In this document: one piece after another, positions 9,002 through 18,798 of the stretch
Layout of the letters: every line of letters begins with the position of its first letter
Numbering within the stretch: the stretch's first letter is position 1
From: Stenotrophomonas maltophilia
GTDB taxonomy: Bacteria; Pseudomonadota; Gammaproteobacteria; Xanthomonadales; Xanthomonadaceae
Length of the DNA stretch: 40,887 bases
Direction: 5' to 3'
Assembly: GCF_003970865.1 (NCBI RefSeq)
Contig: NZ_RXLZ01000046.1
Span: forward strand, 1 to 40,887
Program-made: the position numbers and the translations under genes
The notes under the pieces: model-generated
Seen by the model: only the letters and a program-made list of their open reading frames with translations
The model's database searches: none
What the model was told of the DNA's origin: nothing

Positions 9002-10348
9002 TTACTGCTGGATAAGGCGGGAGATTTCGTCGGTACGGGCCTGCATCAGCGCTGCGTCGCCGCGGGCTTCAACGTTCAGGCGCAGCAGCGGCTCGGTGTT
9101 GGAACTGCGCAGGTTGAAGCGCCAGTCGCCGAAATCGGCGCTGATGCCATCGGTATGGTCCAGCGCCGGCGACTGCGCGGCGAAGTGCTCCATCACGCGT
9201 GCCACCGCAGCCTTGGCATCGGCCACCTTGAAGTTGATCTCGCCACTGCATGGATAGGCCGCCATGCGGTCTTCGACCCAGTCGGCCAGCGAGCGGCCAC
9301 TCTCGGAGATAAGCTGCGCGATCAGCAGCCACGGGATCATGCCGGAGTCGGCATAGGCGAATTCGCGGAAGTAGTGGTGGGCGCTCATCTCGCCGCCGTA
9401 CACCGCATCTTCGGCGCGCATCTTTTCCTTGATGAAAGCGTGACCGCTCTTGCACAGCACCGGCACGCCGCCTGCCTGTTCAACCATTTCCACGGTGTTC
9501 CAGACCAGCCGCGGGTCATGCACGATCTTGCCACCGGGATTGCGTGCCAGGATGGCCTTGGCCAGCAGGCCGACCAGATAGTAGCCCTCGATGAAGCGGC
9601 CGGTATGGTCGAAGAAGAAGCAGCGGTCGAAGTCACCGTCCCAGGCAATGCCGAAGTCGGCGCCGTGTTCGCGCACTGCATCGGCGGTGGCGGCGCGGTT
9701 TTCCGGCAGCAGCGGGTTGGGAATGCCGTTGGGGAAGTTGCCATCGGGTTCGTGGCAGATGCGGATGAACTCGAACGGCAGGTGCGGTGCCAGCAGGTCG
9801 ACGATGGCGCCCGCACCACCGTTGCCGGCATTGACCACCAGCTTCAGCGGCTTGAGCTTGGCGGCGTCGACGTAGCTCAGCAGATGCTGGATATAGGCGC
9901 TCTTGTCATGCTGGGCGGTCTGCCCGGCGCGCAGCGCCTGGACCTCGGACGTATCCGCGGCGACCGCATCGGAGATCGCGAACAGGCCGGTATCGGAGCT
10001 GATCGGACGGGCATTCTCCTTGACCAGCTTCATGCCGTTGTAGTCCATCGGGTTGTGGCTGGCGGTCACCATCACGCCGCCGGCCGCGCCGAGGTGATCG
10101 GTCTGGAAGTAGACCTCTTCGGTACCGCACAGGCCGATGTCGATCACTTCGCGGCCGGTACCACGCAGGCCTGCGGCCAGCGCATCCTGCAGCGCCGGGC
10201 TGGTCAGGCGCACATCGTGGCCGAGGACCACCGGGCCGGGAGCGAGCTGCGCGGCCAGGGCGACGCCGATGCGACGGGCCAGGTCTTCGTTCAGTTCTTC
10301 CGGCACGCGGCCGCGGATATCGTAGGCCTTGAAGGCGGGCAGGGGCAT
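9002..10348 (-). CDS. xanA: Phosphomannomutase / phosphoglucomutase
   Basis: This is an alpha-D-phosphohexomutase (448 aa) interconverting the 6- and 1-phosphates of mannose and glucose; the S. maltophilia homologue is called SpgM. The active-site TASHNP has its phospho-serine at 97, the metal loop is DGDFDRC, the sugar-specificity loop is GEMSAHH, and the phosphate-binding loop SSNTEP lies near 415-420. These four blocks are in the standard order, and the N-terminal FKAYDIRGR is typical. An AAGGAT site precedes the ATG. As the first gene of the xanA-xanB pair it provides mannose-1-P to XanB and glucose-1-P to RmlA, linking this operon to the facing rml operon. Confidence 0.95.
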   Translation of the reverse strand: MPLPAFKAYDIRGRVPEELNEDLARRIGVALAAQLAPGPVVLGHDVRLTSPALQDALAAGLRGTGREVIDIGLCGTEEVYFQTDHLGAAGGVMVTASHNPMDYNGMKLVKENARPISSDTGLFAISDAVAADTSEVQALRAGQTAQHDKSAYIQHLLSYVDAAKLKPLKLVVNAGNGGAGAIVDLLAPHLPFEFIRICHEPDGNFPNGIPNPLLPENRAATADAVREHGADFGIAWDGDFDRCFFFDHTGRFIEGYYLVGLLAKAILARNPGGKIVHDPRLVWNTVEMVEQAGGVPVLCKSGHAFIKEKMRAEDAVYGGEMSAHHYFREFAYADSGMIPWLLIAQLISESGRSLADWVEDRMAAYPCSGEINFKVADAKAAVARVMEHFAAQSPALDHTDGISADFGDWRFNLRSSNTEPLLRLNVEARGDAALMQARTDEISRLIQQ

Positions 10349-10418
10349 CGATCAGATCCTTTGTGAGCTCAGCCCCCAATTGTAGTCCCAGTCCCGTATG
10401 GGAATCGTTTCCACCGGG

Positions 10419-10440
10419 GAACGCCACCTGACTGGCGTTC
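10419..10440 (-). terminator. Hairpin after the helicase gene
   Basis: An 8-bp inverted repeat (GAACGCCA at 10419-10426 with TGGCGTTC at 10433-10440) lies 5 bp past the helicase stop codon on the minus strand. It has no U tract, so a terminator role is only possible. Confidence 0.3.
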
Positions 10441-10445
10441 GGGGG

Positions 10446-13109
10446 TCAGGTTCGCGTCGACCGTTTGCCCGCTTTACGGGAACGTTTGCCGGGCAGGCCC
10501 GGCAACGGTGCCAGCAGCGCCTGCACGTCTTCCTCGCTGAAGCGTGGCCCCGTAGCGCCGCCGCCTTCGAGAATCGAGTCGGCCAGCGTGGCCTTGCGTT
10601 CCTGCAGCTCGGCGATCCGTTCTTCGATGCTGCCTGCGGCGATCAGCCGGTAGACGAACACCGGCTGCTGCTGGCCGATGCGATGGGCGCGGTCGCTGGC
10701 CTGGTTTTCGGCCGCCGGGTTCCACCAGGGGTCGAAGTGGATGACGGTGTCGGCGGCGGTCAGGTTCAACCCGACGCCACCTGCCTTCAGGCTGATCAGG
10801 AACACCGGTGCCTCGCCCTGCATGAAGCGCTGCACCGGCGTGGCCCGGTTCTGGGTGTCGCCGGTCAGGGTCACATAGGCCAGCCGCAGGTCCTCAAGCG
10901 CCTGCGCGATCAGTGCCAGCATGCCGGTGAACTGCGAGAACACCAGGATCCGTCGGCCTTCCTCGACCATCGACGGCAGCATCTCGCGCAGCAGCTCCAG
11001 CTTGGCCGAACCGGCATTGCGTGCCGGGGCGTCGCCCGGCAGCAGGCGCGGATCGCAGCAGACCTGGCGCAGCTTCAGCAAGGCATCCAGCACCACGATA
11101 TGGCTGCGCGCCAGCCCGCTGCCGCTGATGGCCTCGCGCACCTGCTTTTCCATCGCTGCGCGCACGGTTTCATAGAGATCACGCTGCCCGCCCTCCATTT
11201 CCACCGCGCGGGTAATGAGGGTCTTGGGCGGAAGCTCTGACGCGACCTGGTCCTTGCGACGGCGCAGGATGAAGGGACGCAGACGCTGCGCCAGCAACGT
11301 GGCGCGACGGTGGTCGCTGCCGCGTTCGATCGGATGGCGCCAATGCTGGTTGAACTGCTTCTCGCTGCCGAGCAGGCCGGGCAGCAGGAAGTCGAACTGC
11401 GTCCACAGCTCGCCCAGGTGGTTCTCCAGTGGCGTGCCGGTCAGGCACAGGCGATGGCGGGCCTGCAGGGTGCGCAGGGTGATGGCCGCGCGAGACTTCG
11501 GATTCTTCACCTGCTGGGCTTCATCCAGAATCAGCAGATGGTAGGCATGTGCCTGCAGCGCCTGCTCGTCGCGCCACAGCAGGGGGTACGTGGTCAGCAC
11601 AAGATCGTGCTCGGGGATGGCCTCGAACAGTGCTTCGCGCGCCGGTCCGTGCAGGGTCAGCACGCGCAGGCCAGGGGTGAAGCGTGCCGCTTCGCTCTGC
11701 CAGTTGTGCAGCAGCGAGGTCGGCACCACCAGCAGCGCCGGCCGGTCCAGGCGGCCACTTTCCTTCTCGACCAGCAGATGCGCCAGTGTCTGCAGGGTCT
11801 TGCCCAGCCCCATGTCATCGGCCAGCACCCCGCCCAGCCCCTGCTGGCGCAGGTACTGCAGCCACGACAGGCCTTCACGCTGATAGGGACGCAGCGTCGC
11901 CACCAGCCCCGCCGGTGGCGGCACTTCGCCCAGTGCGGGTGCCTGCATCAGCCGTTGCACCAGCGCCTGGGTATCCTTGCGGCCCCGGAACTGCAGGCGC
12001 GCCGTGTCCTGCAGTGCCTGCAGGCGGCCACGATCAAGCGCTGACAAGCGCAGCGGCGCGCCACGCTGGGCGAACAGGTCCGCCAACAGGGCCATGATCG
12101 GCTTCAGTCGTGCGGCCCGCAGTGCCAGGCGGGTGTTGTCGCCTGCCATCAACAGGATGTTCTCGTCGTCGCCGATGGCGTCCAGCTGGCCACGCATCCA
12201 GCGGGGATCGGATTGCAGCACCTGCTGCAGCAGCGGAACCATCGACACGTTGCGACCTTCCACCTGGATGTCCAGACCCAGGTTGAACCAGCTCGCATCC
12301 GTCGGGTCCGCCTGGATGTCCAGGTCGATCTCATCCACCCGGGTGATGCGATGGCGGAAATCGTCGTCCGTCTCCACCTTCCAGCCCAGGGCTTCCAGGC
12401 GCGGCACGTCATCCAGCAGGAACCGTGTCCAGTCATGGGTGCGCAGCTGGAACTGCGGGCCTGCGCCGTCCAGTGGCGCCCGCGGGGCCGTGTCGCGATG
12501 CAGCCCCACCGTGCGCAGCTCGGCCTCACGCCGTGACTCCTCACCCAGGTCACGGGGCAGCAGGGCGAGCTGGCCCTCCGGATCATGTGCGAACAGGCTC
12601 GGATCATCCAGGAACCGCACGTGCTCGTCGTATTCGAAGGCCACGGTCGCGATATCGGCCCATTGCGAAGGGTCGCGGGGGCCGAGCCACGGCGGACGGA
12701 ACTCGACCGTGTGCAGGCGCAGGACGGGAGTCATCGAACTGATCAGCAGCGTTGGCAGCGTGCTGCTGTCGTCGGGCATGGGGGACGTATGATCGATCTG
12801 CTGCAGCATCTGCGCCAGCACAGCCGCCACGTGCATGCAATCGTGGCCGAGCGGGCAGGAACACCGGTTCCGCAGCAGGCTGTGCGGAGGGCGGAGGCTG
12901 GCGGCCAGGTCGATCTCCACCCGGTAGGAGTACTTGGCCGAGATCTTTACCTCAGCGACCAGCATGTCACCAAACAGACGCATGCTGTGGACTTCCGACA
13001 GGCAATGATCGCTCATTTCCAGCGTCCGGCCGTCCATCCAACGGAGCAGGTCTTCTTCGGTGTAGGTATGGGCCATCAACGAGGGTGGGCCGGGCACGGG
13101 GTCGGCCAT
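10446..13109 (-). CDS. SWIM-domain SNF2-family helicase
   Basis: This is a large Swi2/Snf2-type ATPase (887 aa from the longest ATG) that probably translocates on or remodels nucleic acid; its cellular role is not known to me. Near the N-terminus is a SWIM zinc motif, C83-x-C85...C91-x-H93. A middle region of ~300 residues leads to the ATPase: ADDMGLGKT (about 430-437), LILDEAQQ (about 528), LTGTPLEN, and in the C-terminal lobe GGVGLNL, FDPWWNPA and the final SDRAHRIGQ arginine motif. The start is uncertain: neither the ATG at 13109 nor the one at 13076 (MAHTYTEEDLL) has a clear ribosome site; the second fits the domain start better. It is divergent from the CoA-transferase genes. Confidence 0.9.
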   Translation of the reverse strand: MADPVPGPPSLMAHTYTEEDLLRWMDGRTLEMSDHCLSEVHSMRLFGDMLVAEVKISAKYSYRVEIDLAASLRPPHSLLRNRCSCPLGHDCMHVAAVLAQMLQQIDHTSPMPDDSSTLPTLLISSMTPVLRLHTVEFRPPWLGPRDPSQWADIATVAFEYDEHVRFLDDPSLFAHDPEGQLALLPRDLGEESRREAELRTVGLHRDTAPRAPLDGAGPQFQLRTHDWTRFLLDDVPRLEALGWKVETDDDFRHRITRVDEIDLDIQADPTDASWFNLGLDIQVEGRNVSMVPLLQQVLQSDPRWMRGQLDAIGDDENILLMAGDNTRLALRAARLKPIMALLADLFAQRGAPLRLSALDRGRLQALQDTARLQFRGRKDTQALVQRLMQAPALGEVPPPAGLVATLRPYQREGLSWLQYLRQQGLGGVLADDMGLGKTLQTLAHLLVEKESGRLDRPALLVVPTSLLHNWQSEAARFTPGLRVLTLHGPAREALFEAIPEHDLVLTTYPLLWRDEQALQAHAYHLLILDEAQQVKNPKSRAAITLRTLQARHRLCLTGTPLENHLGELWTQFDFLLPGLLGSEKQFNQHWRHPIERGSDHRRATLLAQRLRPFILRRRKDQVASELPPKTLITRAVEMEGGQRDLYETVRAAMEKQVREAISGSGLARSHIVVLDALLKLRQVCCDPRLLPGDAPARNAGSAKLELLREMLPSMVEEGRRILVFSQFTGMLALIAQALEDLRLAYVTLTGDTQNRATPVQRFMQGEAPVFLISLKAGGVGLNLTAADTVIHFDPWWNPAAENQASDRAHRIGQQQPVFVYRLIAAGSIEERIAELQERKATLADSILEGGGATGPRFSEEDVQALLAPLPGLPGKRSRKAGKRSTRT

Positions 13110-13234
13110 TGGCAGGGGAACCGGGCATTCTACGGAACCCAGTGCGATGCCCGTGCAATGCTGCGGCGCATCCAGGCCCTTCGCCGCCCTCCAGCTAGAA
13201 TGCGGTCATCCTCAACGTGCAGGGTAGTACAGCA

Positions 13235-13966
13235 ATGCAGCAATCGACTTCCACCGGCAAGCGCAGCAAGCGCTTCGCCAGTGCGGCGGAGGCCCTGCAA
13301 GGGGTGGTCGCCGATGGCCAGACGCTGGCCGTGGGCGGCTTCGGCCTGTGTGGCATTCCCGAGGCATTGATCGCCGCGTTGCGCGACAGTGGTGCCAAGG
13401 GCCTGACCGTGATCTCCAACAATGCCGGCGTTGATGGTTTCGGCCTGGGCCAGCTGCTGGAAACCCGGCAGATCAAGAAGATGATTTCGTCCTACGTGGG
13501 CGAGAACAAGGAGTTCGAGCGCCAGTTCCTGGCCGGCGAGCTCGAGCTGGAATTCAACCCGCAGGGCACCCTGGCCGAGCGCCTGCGTGCCGGCGGCGCG
13601 GGCATTCCGGCGTTCTTCACCGCCACCGGCTATGGCACCGTGGTGGCCGAAGGAAAGGAAACCCGCGAATTCGATGGCAAGCACTACGTGATGGAGACCG
13701 CGCTGCGCGCCGACGTGGCGCTGGTCAAGGCGTGGAAGGCCGACGAAGCGGGCAACCTGGTGTTCCGCAAGACCGCGCGCAACTTCAATCCGGCCTGCGC
13801 GATGGCCGGCAAGGTCTGCATCGTGGAAGTGGAAGAGGTGGTGCCGGTGGGTGCCATCGACCCGGACCAGGTGCACCTGCCGGGTATCTACGTGCACCGC
13901 ATCGTGCACAACGCGCATCCTGAAAAGCGCATCGAACAGCGCACCATCCGCGCGGAGGGCAACTGA
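13235..13966 (+). CDS. scoA: 3-oxoacid CoA-transferase, subunit A
   Basis: This is the A subunit (243 aa) of a two-component CoA-transferase, typically moving CoA between succinyl-CoA and acetoacetate. The glycine-rich [10 protein letters not shown] (34-43) and SNNAG (in [13 protein letters not shown]) are the CoA-transferase family I signatures. The ATG at 13235 is chosen over a GTG 18 bases upstream because AGGG lies 10 bases before it. One base separates its stop from the B-subunit ATG. The xanthomonad homologues were named lpsI/lpsJ because of their position near LPS genes; the sequence itself argues for ketone-body or 3-oxoacid metabolism. Confidence 0.94.
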   Translation: MQQSTSTGKRSKRFASAAEALQGVVADGQTLAVGGFGLCGIPEALIAALRDSGAKGLTVISNNAGVDGFGLGQLLETRQIKKMISSYVGENKEFERQFLAGELELEFNPQGTLAERLRAGGAGIPAFFTATGYGTVVAEGKETREFDGKHYVMETALRADVALVKAWKADEAGNLVFRKTARNFNPACAMAGKVCIVEVEEVVPVGAIDPDQVHLPGIYVHRIVHNAHPEKRIEQRTIRAEGN

Positions 13967-13967
13967 C

Positions 13968-14597
13968 ATGGCGTGGACCCGAGATGAAATGGCGGCACGC
14001 GCCGCCCGCGAACTGACCGATGGTGCCTACGTGAACCTGGGCATTGGCCTGCCGACCCTGGTCGCCAACCATATTCCCGAAGGCGTGGATGTGTGGCTGC
14101 AGTCGGAAAATGGCCTGCTCGGCATCGGTCCGTTCCCGACCGACGCCGAAGTGGACGCCGACCTGATCAATGCCGGCAAGCAGACCGTCACCGCGCGTGC
14201 CGGTGCCAGTTACTTCGGCAGCCACGACAGCTTCGCGATGATCCGCGGTGGCCATGTGAATCTGGCTATCCTCGGCGCCATGCAGGTCACCGACAAGGGC
14301 GACCTGGCCAACTGGATGGTGCCCGGCAAGATGGTCAAGGGCATGGGCGGCGCGATGGATCTGGTGGCCGGCGTGCAGCGCGTGGTGGTGCTGATGGAGC
14401 ACACCGCCAAGAACGGCGAGCACAAGATCCTGACCGAATGCACGCTGCCGCTGACCGGCGTGGGTGTGGTCGACCGCATCATCACCGACCTCGCCGTGTT
14501 CGACGTGACCGACAAGGGCCTGTTGCTGGTGGAAGCGGCGCCGGGCGTCAACGATGACGAGCTGAAGGAAAAGACCGGCGTTTCGTTCCGTCGCTGA
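13968..14597 (+). CDS. scoB: 3-oxoacid CoA-transferase, subunit B
   Basis: This is the B subunit (209 aa) carrying the catalytic glutamate (Glu47) in [10 protein letters not shown], which forms the enzyme-CoA thioester. [13 protein letters not shown] (about 23-35) and [14 protein letters not shown] are further family marks. A GGAGGG lies upstream of the ATG, inside the end of subunit A. The gene ends convergent with the WbsX-type gene. The short gap and equal direction say that both subunits are made together. Confidence 0.95.
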   Translation: MAWTRDEMAARAARELTDGAYVNLGIGLPTLVANHIPEGVDVWLQSENGLLGIGPFPTDAEVDADLINAGKQTVTARAGASYFGSHDSFAMIRGGHVNLAILGAMQVTDKGDLANWMVPGKMVKGMGGAMDLVAGVQRVVVLMEHTAKNGEHKILTECTLPLTGVGVVDRIITDLAVFDVTDKGLLLVEAAPGVNDDELKEKTGVSFRR

Positions 14598-14619
14598 AGT
14601 CAGTGGTATTGCCGCGCAG

Positions 14620-14639
14620 CGCCAGCCTCAGGGCTGGCG
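14620..14639. terminator. Hairpin spanning the WbsX-type stop codon
   Basis: An 8-bp inverted repeat (CGCCAGCC at 14620-14627, GGCTGGCG at 14632-14639) has the stop codon of the minus-strand gene in its loop. It lies between two convergent genes. No U run follows on either strand, so termination is only suggested by position. Confidence 0.35.
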
Positions 14640-16520
14640 TTGTGGCCAAGCGACGATGTAGCCTGCGTTGGCAACAAGATCCGGCAACAACTGCGTGACC
14701 GAGTCAAATGCACTGTCGTTGTCCAGCTCAGTGGGATAGCAGTGTGCATCCAGTAGTGATCGCAGCGCCGCCGCCCGCAGCCACATCGTGTCTATTGCCT
14801 GCGGCGTTGGCGCGCGCGTCAGCCCAAGCCGGGCTGCCCAGCGCAGATGACTGCGCGAAACGATGATTGCCTCCCGGGTGGATGTCGCGAGCATGCCCAG
14901 CGCAGGTTTCTCGCTGAACTGCTGAAGTGCGGCATCGATAGCGGCCGCCCCGGGTAGCTGCTGTCCTGCGTCGCGGCTTCCGCGCAGGTCCAGCCAGCAG
15001 GTCAGCAACGATGGATCCGGACCGAAGGTTTCCAGAACCTGCAGGATGCTGGGCAAGGCATTGCCAGCATGGCCGATGATATCGACCGCAGCGTCCTGCG
15101 GGCGTAGCGCGGTTGGAATGAACACGCGGTAGCTCACCCCCAGGTCGCACGCGGCATCACAAGCGGTGGCGATCAACTCGGGATCATCAATGAGAACCAG
15201 CAGGCAAACCTGCAGGGGGGAGGCGAGCGGAGTCGGGGACAGCGCTTGGCGCGTCGCGTCGAGCCAGGCATGCCCAAGCCGTGCATCAGGTTCCAGCACG
15301 GCGCCTTCTGCCCATTCGTTCCAGGCGTTGATGAACACCATCCGCTGGCTCGCCGGCGCCGATGCCAGGCGTTCATGGATCGTGGTCTGCAGCCAGTCGC
15401 GGTAGCCACGTGGTGAAGCGTGCAGGTAAACGCGGCCGCGACCGGAACGACGCGCCTCGTTGTCCCAGCCGGGGTTCACGCCCGGGTAAAGCGGATAGTC
15501 CGGCAGCGGGCGGGCTGCGATTTCTGCAGCCAGTTCGCGCCAGTCGCGTACATCGCCATTGAAGGCCGGATTGAGCAGCCATTGTTGCGCCGACAGCGAA
15601 CGCGGATTACTCATGTTCGGTGGGAACTCTACTGCCGCATCGAACCCGATGTCGCGGGGATCCGGGCGCTCGAAGCCCTGCACGTACGCCAGGTGGATCT
15701 CGCCGACGTCATTGTCGCGGCACCAGCGGCGCCAGCGTTCGGCGGTCGCCCGGGCGTCGGGCAGCAGGTGCGGGCGATAGACCAGCAGCATCGGCCGGCC
15801 CTCGACCTTCAAGGCACGGCGGTCGCGCAGGTAGGGCGCGACATGTGCGATGAAGGCCAGATCATCCTCGGCGCTGTGCTGCTGGCCGATCAGGATGTCC
15901 TCGTCGCGGCCGTCCCAGCGTCGTGCCCAGTTCTCGTTGGCCCAGCACAGGCAGAACGGCAATTCGATGCTGTCATCTGCCAGCCATTGGCGCAGCGGAT
16001 CCTCCATCAGGGTGCGGCCGCTGAACCAGTAGTAGTAGAAGCAGAACGCGCCGATGCCGTACTCAGCTGCGAGGCGTGCCTGGTCCCGCATCACCTGAGG
16101 GTTGCGCAGGTCGTAGAAACCCAGGTCTGCCGGCAGGCGGGGCTGGATGTGGCCCTCGAACTGCGGCAGCGCGCGGGTTACGTTGCGCCATTCGGTGAAG
16201 CCCTTGCCCCACCAGGTGTCATTCTCGGGGAAAGTGTGGAACTGCGGCAGGTAGAACGCGACCAGCGTTGCCGGCAAAGGAGACTGCAAGGTCGCCTCAC
16301 GCCATGGCACGTGGCCGATCGCCTGCTCGTCGGCACGCCAGCGTAGCTGGGCGCTGGCGCGCGTGCCCCCCTCGTCCTGCTGGCCCTTGGGTGGCGGCGG
16401 TACCCAGTCGCTGTGCCGCGCCAACAGCCGGGTGCGCAACCGGTCACGCTGCGCCTGTGGCAGCGGCAAGGCCCGGAACACGGCGCGCAGCAACGGAAAC
16501 AGCGACTGGCGCACGCTCAT
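14628..16520 (-). CDS. WbsX-type glycan enzyme (GH99-like domain)
   Basis: This is a 630-residue protein with a WbsX/GH99-like domain (roughly residues 85-425), a family found in O-antigen and other polysaccharide clusters and often annotated as a glycosyltransferase; the reaction is not settled. Visible motifs are AFYLPQFHTFPEN (88-100), WWGKGFTEW (103-111), GAFCFYYYWF, CWANENWARRWDG and INAWNEWAEG. The last ~200 residues differ: NALPSILQVLETFG, LTCWLDLRGSRD and a final WLRAAALRSLL resemble in outline a degenerate rhamnan-synthesis RgpF-like domain (inference). The ATG at 16520 is preferred; the 27-base longer frame starts at TTG. It stands alone between convergent CoA-transferase genes and a divergent AlkB gene, outside the main O-antigen cluster. 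No signal peptide is evident. Confidence 0.72.
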   Translation of the reverse strand: MSVRQSLFPLLRAVFRALPLPQAQRDRLRTRLLARHSDWVPPPPKGQQDEGGTRASAQLRWRADEQAIGHVPWREATLQSPLPATLVAFYLPQFHTFPENDTWWGKGFTEWRNVTRALPQFEGHIQPRLPADLGFYDLRNPQVMRDQARLAAEYGIGAFCFYYYWFSGRTLMEDPLRQWLADDSIELPFCLCWANENWARRWDGRDEDILIGQQHSAEDDLAFIAHVAPYLRDRRALKVEGRPMLLVYRPHLLPDARATAERWRRWCRDNDVGEIHLAYVQGFERPDPRDIGFDAAVEFPPNMSNPRSLSAQQWLLNPAFNGDVRDWRELAAEIAARPLPDYPLYPGVNPGWDNEARRSGRGRVYLHASPRGYRDWLQTTIHERLASAPASQRMVFINAWNEWAEGAVLEPDARLGHAWLDATRQALSPTPLASPLQVCLLVLIDDPELIATACDAACDLGVSYRVFIPTALRPQDAAVDIIGHAGNALPSILQVLETFGPDPSLLTCWLDLRGSRDAGQQLPGAAAIDAALQQFSEKPALGMLATSTREAIIVSRSHLRWAARLGLTRAPTPQAIDTMWLRAAALRSLLDAHCYPTELDNDSAFDSVTQLLPDLVANAGYIVAWPQRQP

Positions 16521-16638
16521 CGGGCTGGGCCCCACGAAAGGCGGCAATCGGACGGCATCGGCATGTGGGCAACGGTCATGGCGCCATTTTCGGTGCTGGC
16601 GGCCATGACGGCAAACACTGGCGTGCTAGCGTGTGGCC

Positions 16639-17226
16639 ATGCTGTTCCCCCACGACCTGCCCGATGCCGATGTCCAGCACCTGCCGGGCTGGCTGGCCGC
16701 GGCCGATGCCGACCGGCTCCTGTCCGCCCTCCAGGCCGAAGTCCCCTGGGAAGTCCACCGCATCCGCATGTTCGGCAACTGGGTGGATTCGCCGCGGCTG
16801 AGCTGCTGGATCGGCGATCTGCAGGCGCGCTACCGCTATTCCGGTGCTGAATTCGTGCCGCACCCCTGGCCACCCGCGTTGCAGGCCATGCGTGAGCGCC
16901 TGCAGGCGGAGGGCATCGGCCGCTTCAACAGCGTGCTGCTGAACCGCTATCGCGGCGGCGGTGATTACATGGGCTGGCACAGCGATGACGAGCCGGAGCT
17001 GGGGGCGGCCCCGGTGATTGCTTCGCTGAGCCTGGGCGCGGCGCGCCGCTTCCTGCTGCGCCGGCGCGACGACCCGGCGCGGAAGGCCGAGTATCTGCTC
17101 GGCCATGGCGATCTGCTGGTGATGGCGGGGCAGACGCAGCAGTTCTATCAGCACGCGCTGCCAAAGATGGCGCGGGTGCAGGGCGAACGGATCAACCTGA
17201 CGTTCCGCTGGATTACACCACGCTGA
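16639..17226 (+). CDS. AlkB-like 2-oxoglutarate/Fe(II) dioxygenase
   Basis: This is a 195-residue AlkB-family enzyme, expected to remove alkyl groups from nucleic-acid bases by oxidation with Fe(II) and 2-oxoglutarate. The core reads FNSVLLNRYRGGGDYMGWHSDDE, giving the iron ligands His114 and Asp116, then His172 in YQHALPK and the 2-oxoglutarate-binding arginines at 184 and 190 (GERINLTFR). Size and the N-terminal layout are closer to short ALKBH2/3-like proteins than to E. coli AlkB. A GTG six bases upstream is also possible as a start. Its stop is only 4 bp from that of the convergent lipoprotein gene. No Ada-type regulator lies beside it. Confidence 0.93.
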   Translation: MLFPHDLPDADVQHLPGWLAAADADRLLSALQAEVPWEVHRIRMFGNWVDSPRLSCWIGDLQARYRYSGAEFVPHPWPPALQAMRERLQAEGIGRFNSVLLNRYRGGGDYMGWHSDDEPELGAAPVIASLSLGAARRFLLRRRDDPARKAEYLLGHGDLLVMAGQTQQFYQHALPKMARVQGERINLTFRWITPR

Positions 17227-17230
17227 TCGG

Positions 17231-17872
17231 TCAGCGCGCGACGGTCGGCTGGTCGGCCTGCCCGCTTGTCAGCGTCCAGCCCACCATCTCCTGTGCCAGC
17301 TGCTGCAGGCCACGTTCGAAGGCGGCGGTCACCGCCGGCACGTCGGTACTGCCGACCGGCTGCGCCTGGCGGAAGGTACGGTCGGCAACCACGCGCTGGT
17401 CGGCGACGTGGATCAGCTTGGCGTTGACCTCGATCACCACCGTTGGCGTGGCTTGGCCCTGGTAGTCCGATTCGAAGCGGCGCACGTCGGTGGACAGCTT
17501 GTAGTCAGCGCGGATGCCAGCGGTGCTGCGGGCCACGCCGCGGATGCGGCCGGAATCCTCGAAGCCCCGCAGCAGGGTGTCCTCGATCATGTCGGTGGCC
17601 GGCTGTGCCCAGCTGGCCCCCTTGTAGATCTCCAGCTGCGACGGCGTCGGCCGCACGTTGATGCGCGGGCTGTCGACCATGCGCGCCGCGCTGGGCTTGG
17701 CCAGTACCAGCTGCCAGCTGGCCTGCGGCCACGCCGGGTCGGCCTTCACCTGCACCGAGGGCGAGTACAGTGTCACTGCGGTTTTCTCGCTGCTGCCAAG
17801 GATGGAGCAGCCGCCCAGCAGGGTGACCATCGAAGCGGCCAGCAGCAGGCGCGGAAGGGTGGTCGGGCTCAT
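17231..17872 (-). CDS. PqiC-like ABC auxiliary lipoprotein
   Basis: This is a 213-residue lipoprotein of the ABC-type transport auxiliary family (PqiC/DUF330-like). The signal sequence ends in the lipobox LLGGC with Cys22, and the next residues (SILGSS) do not carry the Asp+2 retention signal, so it probably sits in the outer membrane. The body, with LYSP, PRINVRP, YKGASWAQPATDMIEDTLLRGFEDSG and VIEVNAKLI, fits the family. Its start overlaps the mlaD-like stop by four bases, making it the last gene of the Mla-type operon. It probably receives or passes lipid at the outer-membrane end of the MCE assembly. Confidence 0.85.
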   Translation of the reverse strand: MSPTTLPRLLLAASMVTLLGGCSILGSSEKTAVTLYSPSVQVKADPAWPQASWQLVLAKPSAARMVDSPRINVRPTPSQLEIYKGASWAQPATDMIEDTLLRGFEDSGRIRGVARSTAGIRADYKLSTDVRRFESDYQGQATPTVVIEVNAKLIHVADQRVVADRTFRQAQPVGSTDVPAVTAAFERGLQQLAQEMVGWTLTSGQADQPTVAR

Positions 17873-18795
17873 TTGGGTTCGAACTCCTTCGGTGCGTCGC
17901 GGCCCAGCAGGTAGCGCGCGGGGTTGTTCTCGAGGCGGTCGCTGACCCGGCGCAGGTCGCGGATCAGGCCGCGCAGCTCGGTCAGCGTCGGGCCCAGCTG
18001 GCCAAGGCCATCGTTGGCGAAGCTGTTGATCGCGGCACGGTTCTCGCCGAGGATCGAATCGGCGTTGCCGGCGGCCGAATCCAGCTTGGCCAGGGTGCCG
18101 TCGAGCTTGTCGATGATGCCCGGCAGCTGCTGCACCAGGTTCTTGTCCAGGCGCTCGATGGTGCCGTTGGTGGTCTTCAGTGTGGTGTCCAGGCTGCGGG
18201 CGGCATCGCGCGCGCTGAGGAGCAGCGCCTGGGTACCCTGGTCACGGTCGGCCAGGCCGCCGCTGATCGTCTCCAGGTTGGCCAGCGTGGCGTTGATCGA
18301 GGCCACGTTGCGGTCGCTGAGGATCTGATCCATGCGCTCGACGATGCGGTTGGCAACGTCGGTGATGTTCTGCAGCGCCGACGGCGTGGTCGGAATGATC
18401 GGGGCCGGGTCCTTGTTGACCGTGGTCAGTGCCGGCGACTGCGGCGTGCCGCCGCTGAGCTGGATGATCGACGGGCCGGTCAGGCTGGTGATCGCCAGCT
18501 TGGCACGGGTATCGGTCTTGACCGGGGTGGTCGAGTTCAGGCGGATGCGTGCGACCACCTGGCGCGGGTCGTCCGGCACCAGGTTCAGTTCGATGATCGA
18601 ACCCACCGCGATGCCGTTGTACTGCACCGGGCTGCCCACCGACAGGCCGGTCACCGCCTCGCGGAACACTACGCGGTATTCCTGCCAGGTGCGGTCAGAG
18701 GAGTACTTGGCGGCCCACAGGCCGAAGGCCAGCAGGGCCAGGCCGGTGATCAGGGTGAACGCGCCGATCAGCACGTAGTTGGCTTTGGTTTCCAT
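17869..18795 (-). CDS. mlaD: MlaD-like MCE-domain protein
   Basis: This is a 308-residue inner-membrane-anchored MCE protein that binds phospholipid in a periplasmic ring. One N-terminal membrane helix (about 9-29) is followed by the MCE domain (about 38-115: YRVVFREAVTGLSVGSPVQY, NGIAVGSI). The rest is a long helical and low-complexity tail with repeated LDKLDGTLAKLDS-type heptads, longer than in E. coli MlaD (183 aa) and more like MCE proteins with a coiled tail. It is in an operon behind the MlaF-like ATPase (3 bp) and before the lipoprotein (overlap). Confidence 0.9.
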   Translation of the reverse strand: METKANYVLIGAFTLITGLALLAFGLWAAKYSSDRTWQEYRVVFREAVTGLSVGSPVQYNGIAVGSIIELNLVPDDPRQVVARIRLNSTTPVKTDTRAKLAITSLTGPSIIQLSGGTPQSPALTTVNKDPAPIIPTTPSALQNITDVANRIVERMDQILSDRNVASINATLANLETISGGLADRDQGTQALLLSARDAARSLDTTLKTTNGTIERLDKNLVQQLPGIIDKLDGTLAKLDSAAGNADSILGENRAAINSFANDGLGQLGPTLTELRGLIRDLRRVSDRLENNPARYLLGRDAPKEFEPK

Positions 18796-18798
18796 GGC

